From an uncultured Ruminococcus sp. (GTDB lineage: Bacteria; Bacillota; Clostridia; Lachnospirales; Lachnospiraceae): a stretch of DNA of 64,000 nt. The DNA lies in the NCBI GenBank assembly GCA_904418845.1, contig CAJFQC010000004.1, forward strand, positions 62,001 to 126,000, written 5' to 3'. The notes under the pieces were generated by a model, which did no database searches, was not told where the DNA came from, and was given only the letters and a program-made list of their open reading frames with translations. Shown here piece after piece: positions 1-6,868 of this stretch; position 1 is the first letter of the stretch, and the number at the start of each line of letters is the position of its first letter. The position numbers and the translations under genes were made by a program.

Positions 1-301
1 CGGAATTGTCAGGGCGAAAGATTTCGATGATGCAGTGGAGAAGGCGGTGTGGCTGGAGCATGGCAATCGTCATTCTGCACATATTCATTCCAAAAATATT
101 GATCACATCACAAAATACGCAAAAGCGGTCGATACAGCGATTCTTGTAAAAAATGCTCCTTCTTATGCCGCTCTGGGGTTTGGCGGAGAAGGATACTGCA
201 CATTTACGATCGCGAGCAGAACAGGCGAAGGCCTTACCAGCGCGAGTACTTTTACAAAAAGAAGACGCTGTGTAATGTCTGACAGTTTATGTATTCGGTA
301 G
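1..301 (+). CDS. pduP: CoA-acylating aldehyde dehydrogenase, C-terminal part (PduP/EutE-like)
   Basis: Partial gene: the reading frame is open from the window edge (codons from base 2) to TAG at 299-301, about 99 residues. The tail 'GEGYCTFTIASRTGEGLT' followed by 'TFTKRRRCV' is the characteristic C-terminus of BMC-associated CoA-dependent aldehyde dehydrogenases. These oxidise propionaldehyde (or acetaldehyde) to the acyl-CoA in the compartment lumen, using CoA and NAD. Its place directly before an encapsulated alcohol dehydrogenase and the shell genes, and upstream of PduL, fits PduP. The first Met of the ORF track (35) is internal; the catalytic Cys and N-terminal targeting peptide lie outside the window, so substrate preference cannot be judged. 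Confidence 0.85.
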   Translation, partial: GIVRAKDFDDAVEKAVWLEHGNRHSAHIHSKNIDHITKYAKAVDTAILVKNAPSYAALGFGGEGYCTFTIASRTGEGLTSASTFTKRRRCVMSDSLCIR

Positions 302-316
302 ATGGAGGAAAACGAC

Positions 317-1528
317 ATGGATATAAACCAGGTTAATGTAGAAGCTATTGTGAAATCTGTTCTGGAAGGCATGCTTGAGCAGCAGGGCAGTGCAAAACCG
401 GAAGGAGCAGGAACAGCCGGACCTATTCCTGCTACAGCAAAGGTTGCGATGCTGACAGCACTGGAAAAATATGAAATAAAAGAGTTTCCGATTCCCGAGC
501 TTGGGGATGATGATATTCTCGTAAAAGTAGAGGGGTGCGGCATATGCGGTACGGACGCTCATGAGTTTAAGAGGGACCCCTTTGGCCTGATCCCGCTTGT
601 TCTCGGCCATGAAGGGACCGGCGAGATTGTCAAAATGGGGAAAAACGTGAAGAAAGACAGTGCGGGAAAAGAACTGAAAATCGGGGATAAAGTTGTAACG
701 TGCATGATCTTTAAAGACAATCCGGATATTACAATGTTTGATCTGAATAAGCAGAATATCGGCGGTGCAGATGTATACGGACTTCTTCCCGACGACGAAA
801 TACATCTGAATGGATGGTTTTCGAATTACATACTAATCCGGGGCGGTTCCACTGTATTTAATGTCAGTGATCTGGATCTGGATTCCCGTATACTGATTGA
901 ACCATGCGCAGTTCTGGTACATGCGGTGGAGAGAGCAAAAAGTACGGGGATTCTGAGATTTAACAGCAGAGTGGTTGTTCAGGGCTGCGGCCCTATCGGA
1001 TTGATCTGCATTGCCGTCCTTCGCACGATGGGAATTGAAAATATCACAGCGATCGACGGAGAGCAGAAACGACTTGACTTTGCGAAAGAAATGGGCGCTT
1101 CCCGGTCAATCAATTTTAAGGATTACAACGGGATTGAAGCGTTGTCTGACGCGGTTGCAGGATGCTTCGGCGGTCATTTGGCAGACTTTGCGTTTCAGTG
1201 TACGGGCTCACCGGCGGCCCATTCCAATATCTACAAATTCATCAGGAACGGCGGCGGGCTCTGTGAACTGGGATTCTTTATCAACGGTGGAGACGCTACG
1301 ATCAATCCGCATTTTGATATATGTTCCAAAGAGCTTACGGTTGTCGGATCATGGGTATACACGTTGAGAGATTATGCAACGACATTCGATTTCCTGAAGA
1401 GAGCAAAAGGAATCGGGCTTCCCATGAGCAGACTTATCACTCACAGATTCCCGTTAGAGCAGATCAACGAAGCGCATATTACAAACCTGAAAATGGAAGG
1501 TTTAAAAATTGCCATTGTAAATGAGTAG
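317..1528 (+). CDS. Zinc-dependent alcohol dehydrogenase with N-terminal encapsulation peptide
   Basis: 403-residue medium-chain dehydrogenase. Residues about 1-20 (INQVNVEAIVKSVLEGML) form an amphipathic helix like BMC encapsulation peptides, followed by an Ala/Gly/Pro linker. The catalytic domain shows 'GCGICGTD', 'GHEGTGEI' and 'EPCAV' for the catalytic zinc, and a Rossmann motif 'GCGPIGL'. The four-Cys structural zinc lobe usual in this family is not visible. It probably reduces propionaldehyde or lactaldehyde and regenerates NAD+ inside the compartment, the job done by iron-dependent PduQ in classical Pdu loci. Start chosen at ATG 317 because GGAGG at 304-308 sits 8 nt upstream; the track start at 302 lies on top of that ribosome binding site. 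Follows the aldehyde dehydrogenase by 15 nt. Confidence 0.85.
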   Translation: MDINQVNVEAIVKSVLEGMLEQQGSAKPEGAGTAGPIPATAKVAMLTALEKYEIKEFPIPELGDDDILVKVEGCGICGTDAHEFKRDPFGLIPLVLGHEGTGEIVKMGKNVKKDSAGKELKIGDKVVTCMIFKDNPDITMFDLNKQNIGGADVYGLLPDDEIHLNGWFSNYILIRGGSTVFNVSDLDLDSRILIEPCAVLVHAVERAKSTGILRFNSRVVVQGCGPIGLICIAVLRTMGIENITAIDGEQKRLDFAKEMGASRSINFKDYNGIEALSDAVAGCFGGHLADFAFQCTGSPAAHSNIYKFIRNGGGLCELGFFINGGDATINPHFDICSKELTVVGSWVYTLRDYATTFDFLKRAKGIGLPMSRLITHRFPLEQINEAHITNLKMEGLKIAIVNE

Positions 1529-1544
1529 GCAGGAGAGAGTGTTC

Positions 1545-1862
1545 ATGGGAGAAGCGGTTGGCATCGTAGAATTGTTTGGCCTGGTCGCGGCGTTTGCGGC
1601 CGCGGATGCCGGATGTAAAGCGGGAAACGTAACTTTGGAAAATTTTGATAAAAATAAACCGGCGAATGCAGACGAGCTTCCCGTGCCGCTTATAGTTGCC
1701 GTGAAATTCCGCGGCAGTGTGACTGATGTAACAGCGGCTGTAGAGGCGGCGGTAAACAGGGCAAATGAAATTTCAGGTGTTATTACAACACACATCATAC
1801 CAAGACCGGAAGCTGATACGGAGAAAATGTTAAAGATCAGCGGTTTTGATAAAACAAAGTAA
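1545..1862 (+). CDS. BMC-H shell protein with divergent pore loop
   Basis: 105-residue single BMC domain protein (PF00936-type fold: 'AVGIVELFGLVAAFAAADAGCKAG' and the end motif 'THIIPRPEADTEKML'). It forms hexameric facets of the compartment shell. Where the canonical pore loop reads K-I-G-S-G-L, this protein has a longer segment 'NKPANADELPVPLIVAV', so its pore should differ from that of the neighbouring BMC-H. Start placed at ATG 1545, preceded by AGGAGAG at 1531; the track start at 1521 overlaps the end of the upstream dehydrogenase and has no ribosome binding site. First of four consecutive shell genes in the operon. Confidence 0.88.
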   Translation: MGEAVGIVELFGLVAAFAAADAGCKAGNVTLENFDKNKPANADELPVPLIVAVKFRGSVTDVTAAVEAAVNRANEISGVITTHIIPRPEADTEKMLKISGFDKTK

Positions 1863-1898
1863 GCAATTAAAATTTTAAATATTCAGGAGGAATACAGA

Positions 1899-2174
1899 AT
1901 GGTACAGCAGGCATTAGGAATGGTAGAAACAAGAGGACTGACAGCAGCAATTGAGGCGGCAGATGCAATGACAAAATCTGCTGAAGTGACACTGGTTGGA
2001 ACAGAGAAGATCGGATCCGGACTGGTAACTGTTATGGTACGCGGGGACGTTGGAGCTGTAAAGGCCGCCGTAGAAGCAGGAACCGACGCTGCTTCCAGAT
2101 TAGGCGAACTTGTAGCGGCGCATGTAATCCCAAGACCTCACAGTGACGTAGAAAAGATCCTTCCGACGATCTAA
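1899..2174 (+). CDS. pduA: BMC-H shell protein, canonical (PduA/EutM-like)
   Basis: 91-residue canonical hexameric shell protein of the PduA/EutM/PduJ type, probably the bulk facet component. '[22 protein letters not shown]' begins the BMC domain; the pore loop K37-I-G-S40-G matches PduA numbering, and '[15 protein letters not shown]' is the conserved C-terminus. A strong ribosome binding site (AGGAGG at 1885-1890) lies before ATG 1899. The leader 'aggaggaatacagaatggtaca' recurs inside the coding sequence of the third BMC-H gene downstream, showing that the two genes are duplicates. The 91-residue length equals the family norm. Confidence 0.95.
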   Translation: MVQQALGMVETRGLTAAIEAADAMTKSAEVTLVGTEKIGSGLVTVMVRGDVGAVKAAVEAGTDAASRLGELVAAHVIPRPHSDVEKILPTI

Positions 2175-2206
2175 ACGGGATCATTCGAAACGAAGGAGTA
2201 TATTTC

Positions 2207-2491
2207 ATGGGAAAATCATACGGGCTCATAGAAATTCCGAGTACGACGGCGGCAATTGATGTTCTTGACATTATGGTGAAATCCGCTGATGTTGAATTCG
2301 TTACATGGGAAAAGAAACTTGGCGGAAGGCTTGTTACAATTATTGTGCAGGGCACTGTTTCTGCAGTTGCTTCTGCGGTTGAAGCGGCTGCGGAACATGC
2401 GATAAAAAAGCCGGTTGCGAAAGCGATCATTGCAAATCCCCATGAAGAGATTGTAAGAATCATTAATCAAAGCGCCAGTCGCTTGAGGTAG
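2207..2491 (+). CDS. BMC-H shell protein with Gly-Arg pore
   Basis: 94-residue single BMC domain protein with strong AAGGAG upstream of ATG 2207. It starts 'KSYGLIEIPSTTAAIDVLDIMVKSADV' and ends 'AIIANPHEEIVRIINQ', lacking the 'IPRPH' of its neighbours. The pore loop reads K37-L-G-G40-R41 instead of K-I-G-S-G, which would put an arginine next to the hexamer pore. Inference: a minor facet hexamer with different metabolite selectivity. Its stop codon is 12 nt before the next shell gene, whose ribosome binding site overlaps it, so translation is probably coupled. Confidence 0.9.
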   Translation: MGKSYGLIEIPSTTAAIDVLDIMVKSADVEFVTWEKKLGGRLVTIIVQGTVSAVASAVEAAAEHAIKKPVAKAIIANPHEEIVRIINQSASRLR

Positions 2492-2503
2492 GAGGCAGAA
2501 AGT

Positions 2504-2908
2504 ATGGCCGAAGAAAAAAAGGTTGAAGAAAAACAGGCGGCAAAGGCACGCCCAGCCAGGGCAAAGGCTCCGTCAAAGACGGTTCAGAGAGTAAAAAAAC
2601 AGGTTCAGGAACAACCGAAGGAGGAATACAGAATGGTACAACAGGCGTTAGGAATGGTGGAAACAAGGGGTTTGGTAGCAGCGATCGAAGCGGCGGACAC
2701 AATGTTAAAATCTGCAAACGTTGTGCTGGCCGGAACAGAAAAAATCGGCTCCGGCCTCGTGAGTGTTATGGTACGCGGAGATGTAGGCGCGGTAAAATCG
2801 GCTGTTGAAGCCGGAGCCGCAAATGCGTCAAGACTTGGTGAACTGGTGGCAACGCACGTAATTCCGAGACCTCATAATGATGTGGAAAAAATCCTTCCTC
2901 CAATTTAG
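2504..2908 (+). CDS. BMC-H shell protein with basic N-terminal extension and probable internal start
   Basis: 134-residue protein: 43 residues rich in Lys, Glu, Ala and Pro (about [19 protein letters not shown]), then a full BMC-H domain of 91 residues. I count 77 of 91 positions identical to the BMC-H at 1899. ATG 2504 has its own AGGAGG (2490-2495). Inside the gene, 'gaaggaggaatacagaATGGTACAACAG' at about 2617-2644 preserves the leader, ribosome binding site and start codon of the sister gene in frame (Met44 at 2633). The gene looks like a duplicate whose intergenic leader was captured as coding sequence, and may give both a 134- and a 91-residue product. The charged tail could bind cargo or nucleic acid, or modify shell assembly; its function is unknown. 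Confidence 0.9.
   Translation: MAEEKKVEEKQAAKARPARAKAPSKTVQRVKKQVQEQPKEEYRMVQQALGMVETRGLVAAIEAADTMLKSANVVLAGTEKIGSGLVSVMVRGDVGAVKSAVEAGAANASRLGELVATHVIPRPHNDVEKILPPI
2633..2908 (+). other. Predicted internal translation start: short BMC-H isoform
   Basis: ATG 2633 is in frame with ATG 2504 and is preceded by AAGGAGGAATACAGA, the same ribosome binding site and spacing as the canonical BMC-H start at 1899. Initiation here would give a 91-residue PduA-like protein without the basic extension. This is inferred from sequence only. Confidence 0.55.
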
Positions 2909-2920
2909 ACAGAATCAATA

Positions 2921-2956
2921 TTTTCAGACGGCGTTAACCGTAACGCCGTCTGAAAA
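2921..2956 (+). repeat. Perfect 16-bp inverted repeat within the BMC operon
   Basis: TTTTCAGACGGCGTTA, loop ACCG, then TAACGCCGTCTGAAAA. It lies in the 78-nt gap between the last of four BMC-H genes and pduL. No T-tract follows, so a full stop of transcription is unlikely. An RNA stability or processing element, or partial attenuator, separating abundant shell mRNA from the less abundant enzymes is more likely. Confidence 0.7.
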
Positions 2957-2986
2957 ATTAATCAAAGAGAAAAGGCGGATTCAATT

Positions 2987-3631
2987 ATGGAAAACAGCAA
3001 TATTGAATTGATCACCAGGCTTGTTTTAGAGGAAATTAAAAAAAAGGATAATACCGGCAATGGTTTTCTTGTACCAGTAGGCGTATCAGCAAGACATGTC
3101 CACCTTACTCAGAAACATGTGGAAGCACTGTTCGGAAAAGGATATGAACTCACAAAGAAAAAAGAACTGATGGGCGGCCAGTTTGCCGCGAATGAGGTGG
3201 TCACTATCGTTGGCCTGAAGCTCAGAGCAATTGAAAACGTAAGAGTGCTGGGGCCGGTGAGAAGCAGTTCGCAGGTGGAAATTTCCGCAACAGATGCGGT
3301 GAGGCTGGGAATTAAGGCGCCTGTCAGGCTTTCCGGAGATATCAAAGGTTCGGCTCCGGTAGCTGTTGTCGGACCAAAAGGGGTGCTGTATCTGGAAGAA
3401 GGCTGTATTGTGGCGAAAAGACATATTCATATGCCGCCGAAAGATGCCCGGGCTGCCGGAGTTTCTGACGGAGACATTGTATCCGTAAAAGCTGATAATG
3501 ACAGAGAAACCGTATTTCATCAGGTACATATCCGGGTGGATGAGAGTTTTACTCTTGAGATGCATATAGATACGGATGAAGCGAATGCTGCAAGAATTTC
3601 TACCGGGCAGACGGTATCTATCATGAAATAA
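2987..3631 (+). CDS. pduL: Phosphate propanoyltransferase PduL
   Basis: 214 residues, usual length for PduL, the BMC-specific phosphotransacylase that turns propionyl-CoA into propionyl-phosphate and recycles CoA in the lumen. Two PduL domains are visible with the metal-binding motifs 'GVSARHVHL' (about residues 32-40), 'AKRHIHMP' and 'LEMHIDTDEANA'. The N-terminus 'NIELITRLVLEEIKKK' is a short amphipathic helix of the encapsulation-peptide kind. The preceding 'aaaaggcgg' is an acceptable ribosome binding site. Followed after 25 nt by the BMC-P gene. Acetate or propionate kinase is not in the window. Confidence 0.95.
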   Translation: MENSNIELITRLVLEEIKKKDNTGNGFLVPVGVSARHVHLTQKHVEALFGKGYELTKKKELMGGQFAANEVVTIVGLKLRAIENVRVLGPVRSSSQVEISATDAVRLGIKAPVRLSGDIKGSAPVAVVGPKGVLYLEEGCIVAKRHIHMPPKDARAAGVSDGDIVSVKADNDRETVFHQVHIRVDESFTLEMHIDTDEANAARISTGQTVSIMK

Positions 3632-3656
3632 ACGCCAGGATCGTTGGGAGGTAGCT

Positions 3657-3923
3657 ATGCTCGCAGGCAAAGTTGTGGGAAGTGTTGTTTCTACAAGAAA
3701 AAATGACAGATTAATAGGAAATAAATTTATGGTCGTTGAGATCATCGGGAAAATACAGGACAGGGGGCGGCAATTGATTGCAATTGATAATATCGGAGCC
3801 GGGATCGGCGAGTATGTTCTTGTGGCGCTGGGAAGTGCCGCCCGGATAGGCTGCGGTATGGCCGATGCTCCGGTGGACGCGGCGATCGTTGGGATCATTG
3901 ATGATGGGACCAGACTGGAGTAG
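3657..3923 (+). CDS. eutN: BMC-P vertex protein (EutN/PduN/CcmL family)
   Basis: 88-residue EutN/CcmL protein, the pentamer that caps the icosahedral vertices of the shell. It begins 'MLAGKVVGSVVSTRKNDRLIGNKFMVVE' and has the conserved 'DNIGAGIGEYVLVALGSAAR' and 'PVDAAIVGIIDD' segments. Strong ribosome binding site GGGAGG before ATG 3657. Only one vertex gene is visible; other copies could lie upstream of the window. Confidence 0.95.
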   Translation: MLAGKVVGSVVSTRKNDRLIGNKFMVVEIIGKIQDRGRQLIAIDNIGAGIGEYVLVALGSAARIGCGMADAPVDAAIVGIIDDGTRLE

Positions 3924-3932
3924 TGAAAGCTT

Positions 3933-5279
3933 ATGGATATAAAAGAGTTAAGTAAGATGTTGCAGCAAAGCGGAATTGTCGGCGCCGGCGGCGCCGGATT
4001 TCCTACATATGCAAAGCTGGTTGAGAGCGCGGAGACGATTATACTGAACTGTGCGGAATGTGAGCCTTTGCTGAAACTGCACAGACAGCTTCTTGAAAAA
4101 TATGCCCGGGAGATCGTGGAAACATTCTATCTGATCGGTCAGACAGTGGGCGCAAAGGATATTGTGATCGGAATAAAGAAAGCATATAAAAAGACCATTG
4201 AGGCGCTGAATGAGTGTATCGGAGATTATGATGGTGTCAGGCTGGGACTCCTTGATGAAGTTTACCCCGCAGGTGATGAAGTTGTTCTGATCTATGAAGT
4301 GACAGGGAAAACAGTCCGCCCAGGCGGACTCCCGATTGAAAGCGGCGTGGCTGTATTTAATGTGGAAACAATATATAATGTGTACCGGGCGATGAAGCAG
4401 GAGACACCGGTCATAGATAAACTTGTATCTGTGGTCGGAGAGGTTGAGCATCCTGTGACCGTAAGGGTTCCGATCGGCTGTACGATAGACGAAGTTGTTG
4501 CAATGTCAGGCGGTGTAACAACAAAAGACGCGGTCTACTTTGTCGGAGGGCCGATGATGGGAAGCATCGGAACAGGCGCCCAGCCTGTCACAAAAACAAC
4601 GAATGCGATTCTTGTGCTTCCGGGTGATCACCTTATTATTCAGTCAAAAAGAAGGAAAGCGTCGATTGACCTAAAGAGGGCTGCCGCTTCCTGTTGTCAG
4701 TGTAATATGTGTACGGATCTCTGTCCGAGAAACCAGTTGGGACATCCCGTCGAACCACATAAGTTCATGCGTGCCGCGACATGTAAGGATATTCAGGATC
4801 CGGAGATTTTTGTGAATACTATGTTCTGCTGTTCATGCGGACTGTGTGAGCTTTATTCCTGTATGCAGGGGCTTGCACCGAGAACACTGATGACCGAATA
4901 TAAAGCCGGGTTAAGAGCGGCAGGACTAAAACCGCCTCAGGCGACTGCAAAACCTGTCGGAAAAGAGCGTGAGTACCGTAAGATTCCGATGAAACGGCTG
5001 ATGGCAAGACTGGATCTGACAAAATATGACAGAGAAGCACCACTTAATGATGTGGCTGCTGATGTACGAAAAGTAAGAGTCATGCTTGGTCAGCATATCG
5101 GTGCGCCTGCCCTGGCAATTGTAAAAGCGGGGGATAAAGTTGAACGCGGACAGGTGATCGCAGAACCGGGAAAAGGACTAAGTGTTGCAATTCACGCATC
5201 TATCAGCGGAAAAGTTATGGAAGTTAACGAAAAATATGTTATGATAGAAAAGCAGGAGGGACGTGTACCAAATGAGTAA
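3933..5279 (+). CDS. pduS: PduS-like RnfC-family flavo-iron-sulfur protein
   Basis: 448 residues, matching PduS. N-terminal nucleotide/FMN-binding Rnf-type domain with 'GIVGAGGAGFPTYAKL', a central SLBB-like region (about 175-235), two 4Fe-4S clusters from 'CCQCNMCTDLCPRN' and 'CCSCGLCELYSC', and a C-terminal barrel-sandwich stretch (about 380-440, 'VKAGDKVERGQVIAEP'). PduS reduces cobalamin in B12-dependent Pdu systems; in compartments without that enzyme its homologues are thought to move electrons across the shell. Here the gene overlaps the PduT-like shell gene (stop 5277-5279, next ATG 5272), and the pair is expected to form an electron conduit. The ribosome binding site is weak. Confidence 0.9.
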   Translation: MDIKELSKMLQQSGIVGAGGAGFPTYAKLVESAETIILNCAECEPLLKLHRQLLEKYAREIVETFYLIGQTVGAKDIVIGIKKAYKKTIEALNECIGDYDGVRLGLLDEVYPAGDEVVLIYEVTGKTVRPGGLPIESGVAVFNVETIYNVYRAMKQETPVIDKLVSVVGEVEHPVTVRVPIGCTIDEVVAMSGGVTTKDAVYFVGGPMMGSIGTGAQPVTKTTNAILVLPGDHLIIQSKRRKASIDLKRAAASCCQCNMCTDLCPRNQLGHPVEPHKFMRAATCKDIQDPEIFVNTMFCCSCGLCELYSCMQGLAPRTLMTEYKAGLRAAGLKPPQATAKPVGKEREYRKIPMKRLMARLDLTKYDREAPLNDVAADVRKVRVMLGQHIGAPALAIVKAGDKVERGQVIAEPGKGLSVAIHASISGKVMEVNEKYVMIEKQEGRVPNE

Positions 5280-5820
5280 GGCGATTGGAATGGTAGAGTA
5301 TAAAACTGTATCTGCGGGAGTCGTTGCGGCGGATGCGATGGTAAAGACTTCTGATATCAGTATTATCGAAGCACAGACGGTATGTCCCGGAAAATATATA
5401 GTGATCATCACAGGTGATCTCAGTGCAGTGGACGCGGCAGTGAACAGTGCGAGAGTGCAGCACGAGGAACATCTGATCAGCAGTTTTATTCTCGGAAATC
5501 CACACGAGTCGATCTTTCCGGCGATTTACGGAGCTGCTCAGATAGAAGAGGTCTCGGCTCTGGGAATACTGGAAACTTATGATGCGGCGACTATGATCGT
5601 TGCAGCAGATGAGGCTGCAAAAACTGCGTTGGTTGATCTGATTGAACTCCGGCTGGCAAGAGGAATGTGCGGAAAGTCTTATATGTTTTTGTCCGGAGAA
5701 ATCGCTGCTGTGGAGGCAGCCATCGCGCGCGCGAAAAATACAGTGGCAAAGGAAGGTATGTACCTGGATTCTTCGGTGATCGCTCATCCTGACGAACAAA
5801 TAAGGAAAGCAATTCTTTAG
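5272..5820 (+). CDS. pduT: BMC-T tandem-domain shell protein, PduT-like, Fe-S binding
   Basis: 182 residues with two BMC domains (about 1-88 and 92-182: 'KAIGMVEYKTVSAGVVAADAM' and 'SALGILETYDAATMIVAADEA'), forming a pseudohexameric trimer. With start ATG 5272 the motif 'TVCPGKY' puts the cysteine at position 38, the residue that holds a 4Fe-4S cluster at the trimer axis in characterised PduT. This match supports 5272 over the track's GTG 5263, which is only 2 nt from AGGAGGG (5254-5260). Overlaps pduS by 8 nt, so the two are translationally coupled. Confidence 0.93.
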   Translation: MSKAIGMVEYKTVSAGVVAADAMVKTSDISIIEAQTVCPGKYIVIITGDLSAVDAAVNSARVQHEEHLISSFILGNPHESIFPAIYGAAQIEEVSALGILETYDAATMIVAADEAAKTALVDLIELRLARGMCGKSYMFLSGEIAAVEAAIARAKNTVAKEGMYLDSSVIAHPDEQIRKAIL

Positions 5821-5840
5821 ATTACGGGAGGAATGAGAGT

Positions 5841-6605
5841 ATGCTTGCAATAGAGAGACGAAATGCAATATTAGAGAAACTTCAGACAGAGAAACGTGTC
5901 GTAGTCGGCGAACTCAGTGAAATGTATCATGTTTCTGAGGAGACGATACGGCGCGATCTTGATAAGCTCGAGAATGATGGATATGCTATCAAGAGTTATG
6001 GCGGCGCTGTCCTGAATGAAAATTCAAACTTCGAGCTTCCATTTAATGTCAGAAAGAACAGAAATGTTCTCGGAAAACAGAAAATTGCGTCTCTGATCGG
6101 CGGGATGGTCAACGACGGCGAAAATATAATACTGGATGCCAGTTCAACTGCCGGTACTATTGCAAAGATTTTGAAAGACAAAAAAAATATTACCATTATC
6201 ACTAATTCTCTGGAGATATCAATCGAATTGATGGAGTATCCGAACTGCAGGGTGATCACAACCGGCGGAGAGACTTCAAGTAAATATTTTGCACTTGTCG
6301 GCCCCCTCACCGACCGGGCGATCAGAGCTTATTATGCAGACCGTGCGATTATATCAGCCAAGGGCCTGGACATGGACGCGGGGTTTACAGACAGTGAGGA
6401 CAGGCATGCGAATAACAAACTTACCATGCTCCAGTGCGCAAAGCAGAAAATACTTGCGGTAGACAGTTCGAAGTTTGATAAGATCGCGTTTTGTAAAGTA
6501 GGTGATCTTCAGGATATTGATATGATCGTAACCGATAAAAAACCGGATGACGGATGGCTTCGGGAATTAAAGGAGCTGAATGTAGAGTGCGTTTATCCTG
6601 AATAG
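5841..6605 (+). CDS. DeoR/GlpR-family transcriptional regulator of the fucose/BMC island
   Basis: 254 residues: N-terminal DeoR helix-turn-helix (about 5-57, 'ERRNAILEKLQTEKRVVVGELSEMYHVSEETIRRDL') followed by the sugar-phosphate-sensing DeoRC domain ('NDGENIILDASSTAGTIAK' to 'DSSKFDKIAF'). Members usually repress catabolic operons and release DNA on binding a phosphorylated intermediate; here fuculose-1-phosphate is a reasonable guess. It is the last gene of the BMC operon (GGGAGG ribosome binding site, 20 nt after pduT) and lies just before the transporter promoter region, which contains paired direct repeats that could be its operator. Confidence 0.9.
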   Translation: MLAIERRNAILEKLQTEKRVVVGELSEMYHVSEETIRRDLDKLENDGYAIKSYGGAVLNENSNFELPFNVRKNRNVLGKQKIASLIGGMVNDGENIILDASSTAGTIAKILKDKKNITIITNSLEISIELMEYPNCRVITTGGETSSKYFALVGPLTDRAIRAYYADRAIISAKGLDMDAGFTDSEDRHANNKLTMLQCAKQKILAVDSSKFDKIAFCKVGDLQDIDMIVTDKKPDDGWLRELKELNVECVYPE

Positions 6606-6626
6606 AATTTGCTGAATTGAATAAAT

Positions 6627-6675
6627 GATCAAAAAACAGTCGGATCAGGAATACGTGTCCGACTGTTTTTTTGAT
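6627..6675 (+). terminator. Bidirectional-looking terminator after the BMC operon
   Basis: GATCAAAAAACAGTCGGA ... TCCGACTGTTTTTTTGAT: a long stem with a 13-nt loop ending in seven T residues, 21 nt past the regulator gene stop. It separates the BMC operon from the transporter operon. Confidence 0.88.
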
Positions 6676-6684
6676 AAAGAAAAC

Positions 6685-6745
6685 AAAAACCAATAAAATA
6701 AAATATATAATAAACGATTTTAGAGATAAAAACCAATAAAATAAA
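6685..6745 (+). promoter_or_regulatory. Two 18-bp direct repeats, candidate DeoR operator
   Basis: AAAAACCAATAAAATAAA occurs exactly at 6685-6702 and 6728-6745. Start-to-start spacing is 43 bp, about four helical turns, so both copies face the same side of DNA. They lie 32 bp upstream of the -35 box of the transporter promoter and next to a DeoR-family gene. Function inferred. Confidence 0.5.
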
Positions 6746-6776
6746 CATAACATCATAAAAAAATAACAATTCAAGG

Positions 6777-6805
6777 TTGATCAAAACACAGACATATGTT
6801 ATAAT
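6777..6805 (+). promoter_or_regulatory. Sigma-A promoter of the sugar ABC transporter operon
   Basis: TTGATC (6777-6782), 17-nt spacer, TATAAT (6800-6805). Lies 64 nt upstream of the probable GTG start of the ATPase gene. Confidence 0.75.
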
Positions 6806-6868
6806 TCATTTCAGAAAAGAGATACGAAATTATGCAAAATGCAAAAAGAGGAAAAGGAGCTTTTGGAT

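Noticed and set aside
3086-3898. 270-residue minus-strand ORF opposite pduL and eutN
   Set aside because: Shadow of two clearly identified plus-strand genes; low-complexity His/Ser/Arg-rich translation and no ribosome binding site.
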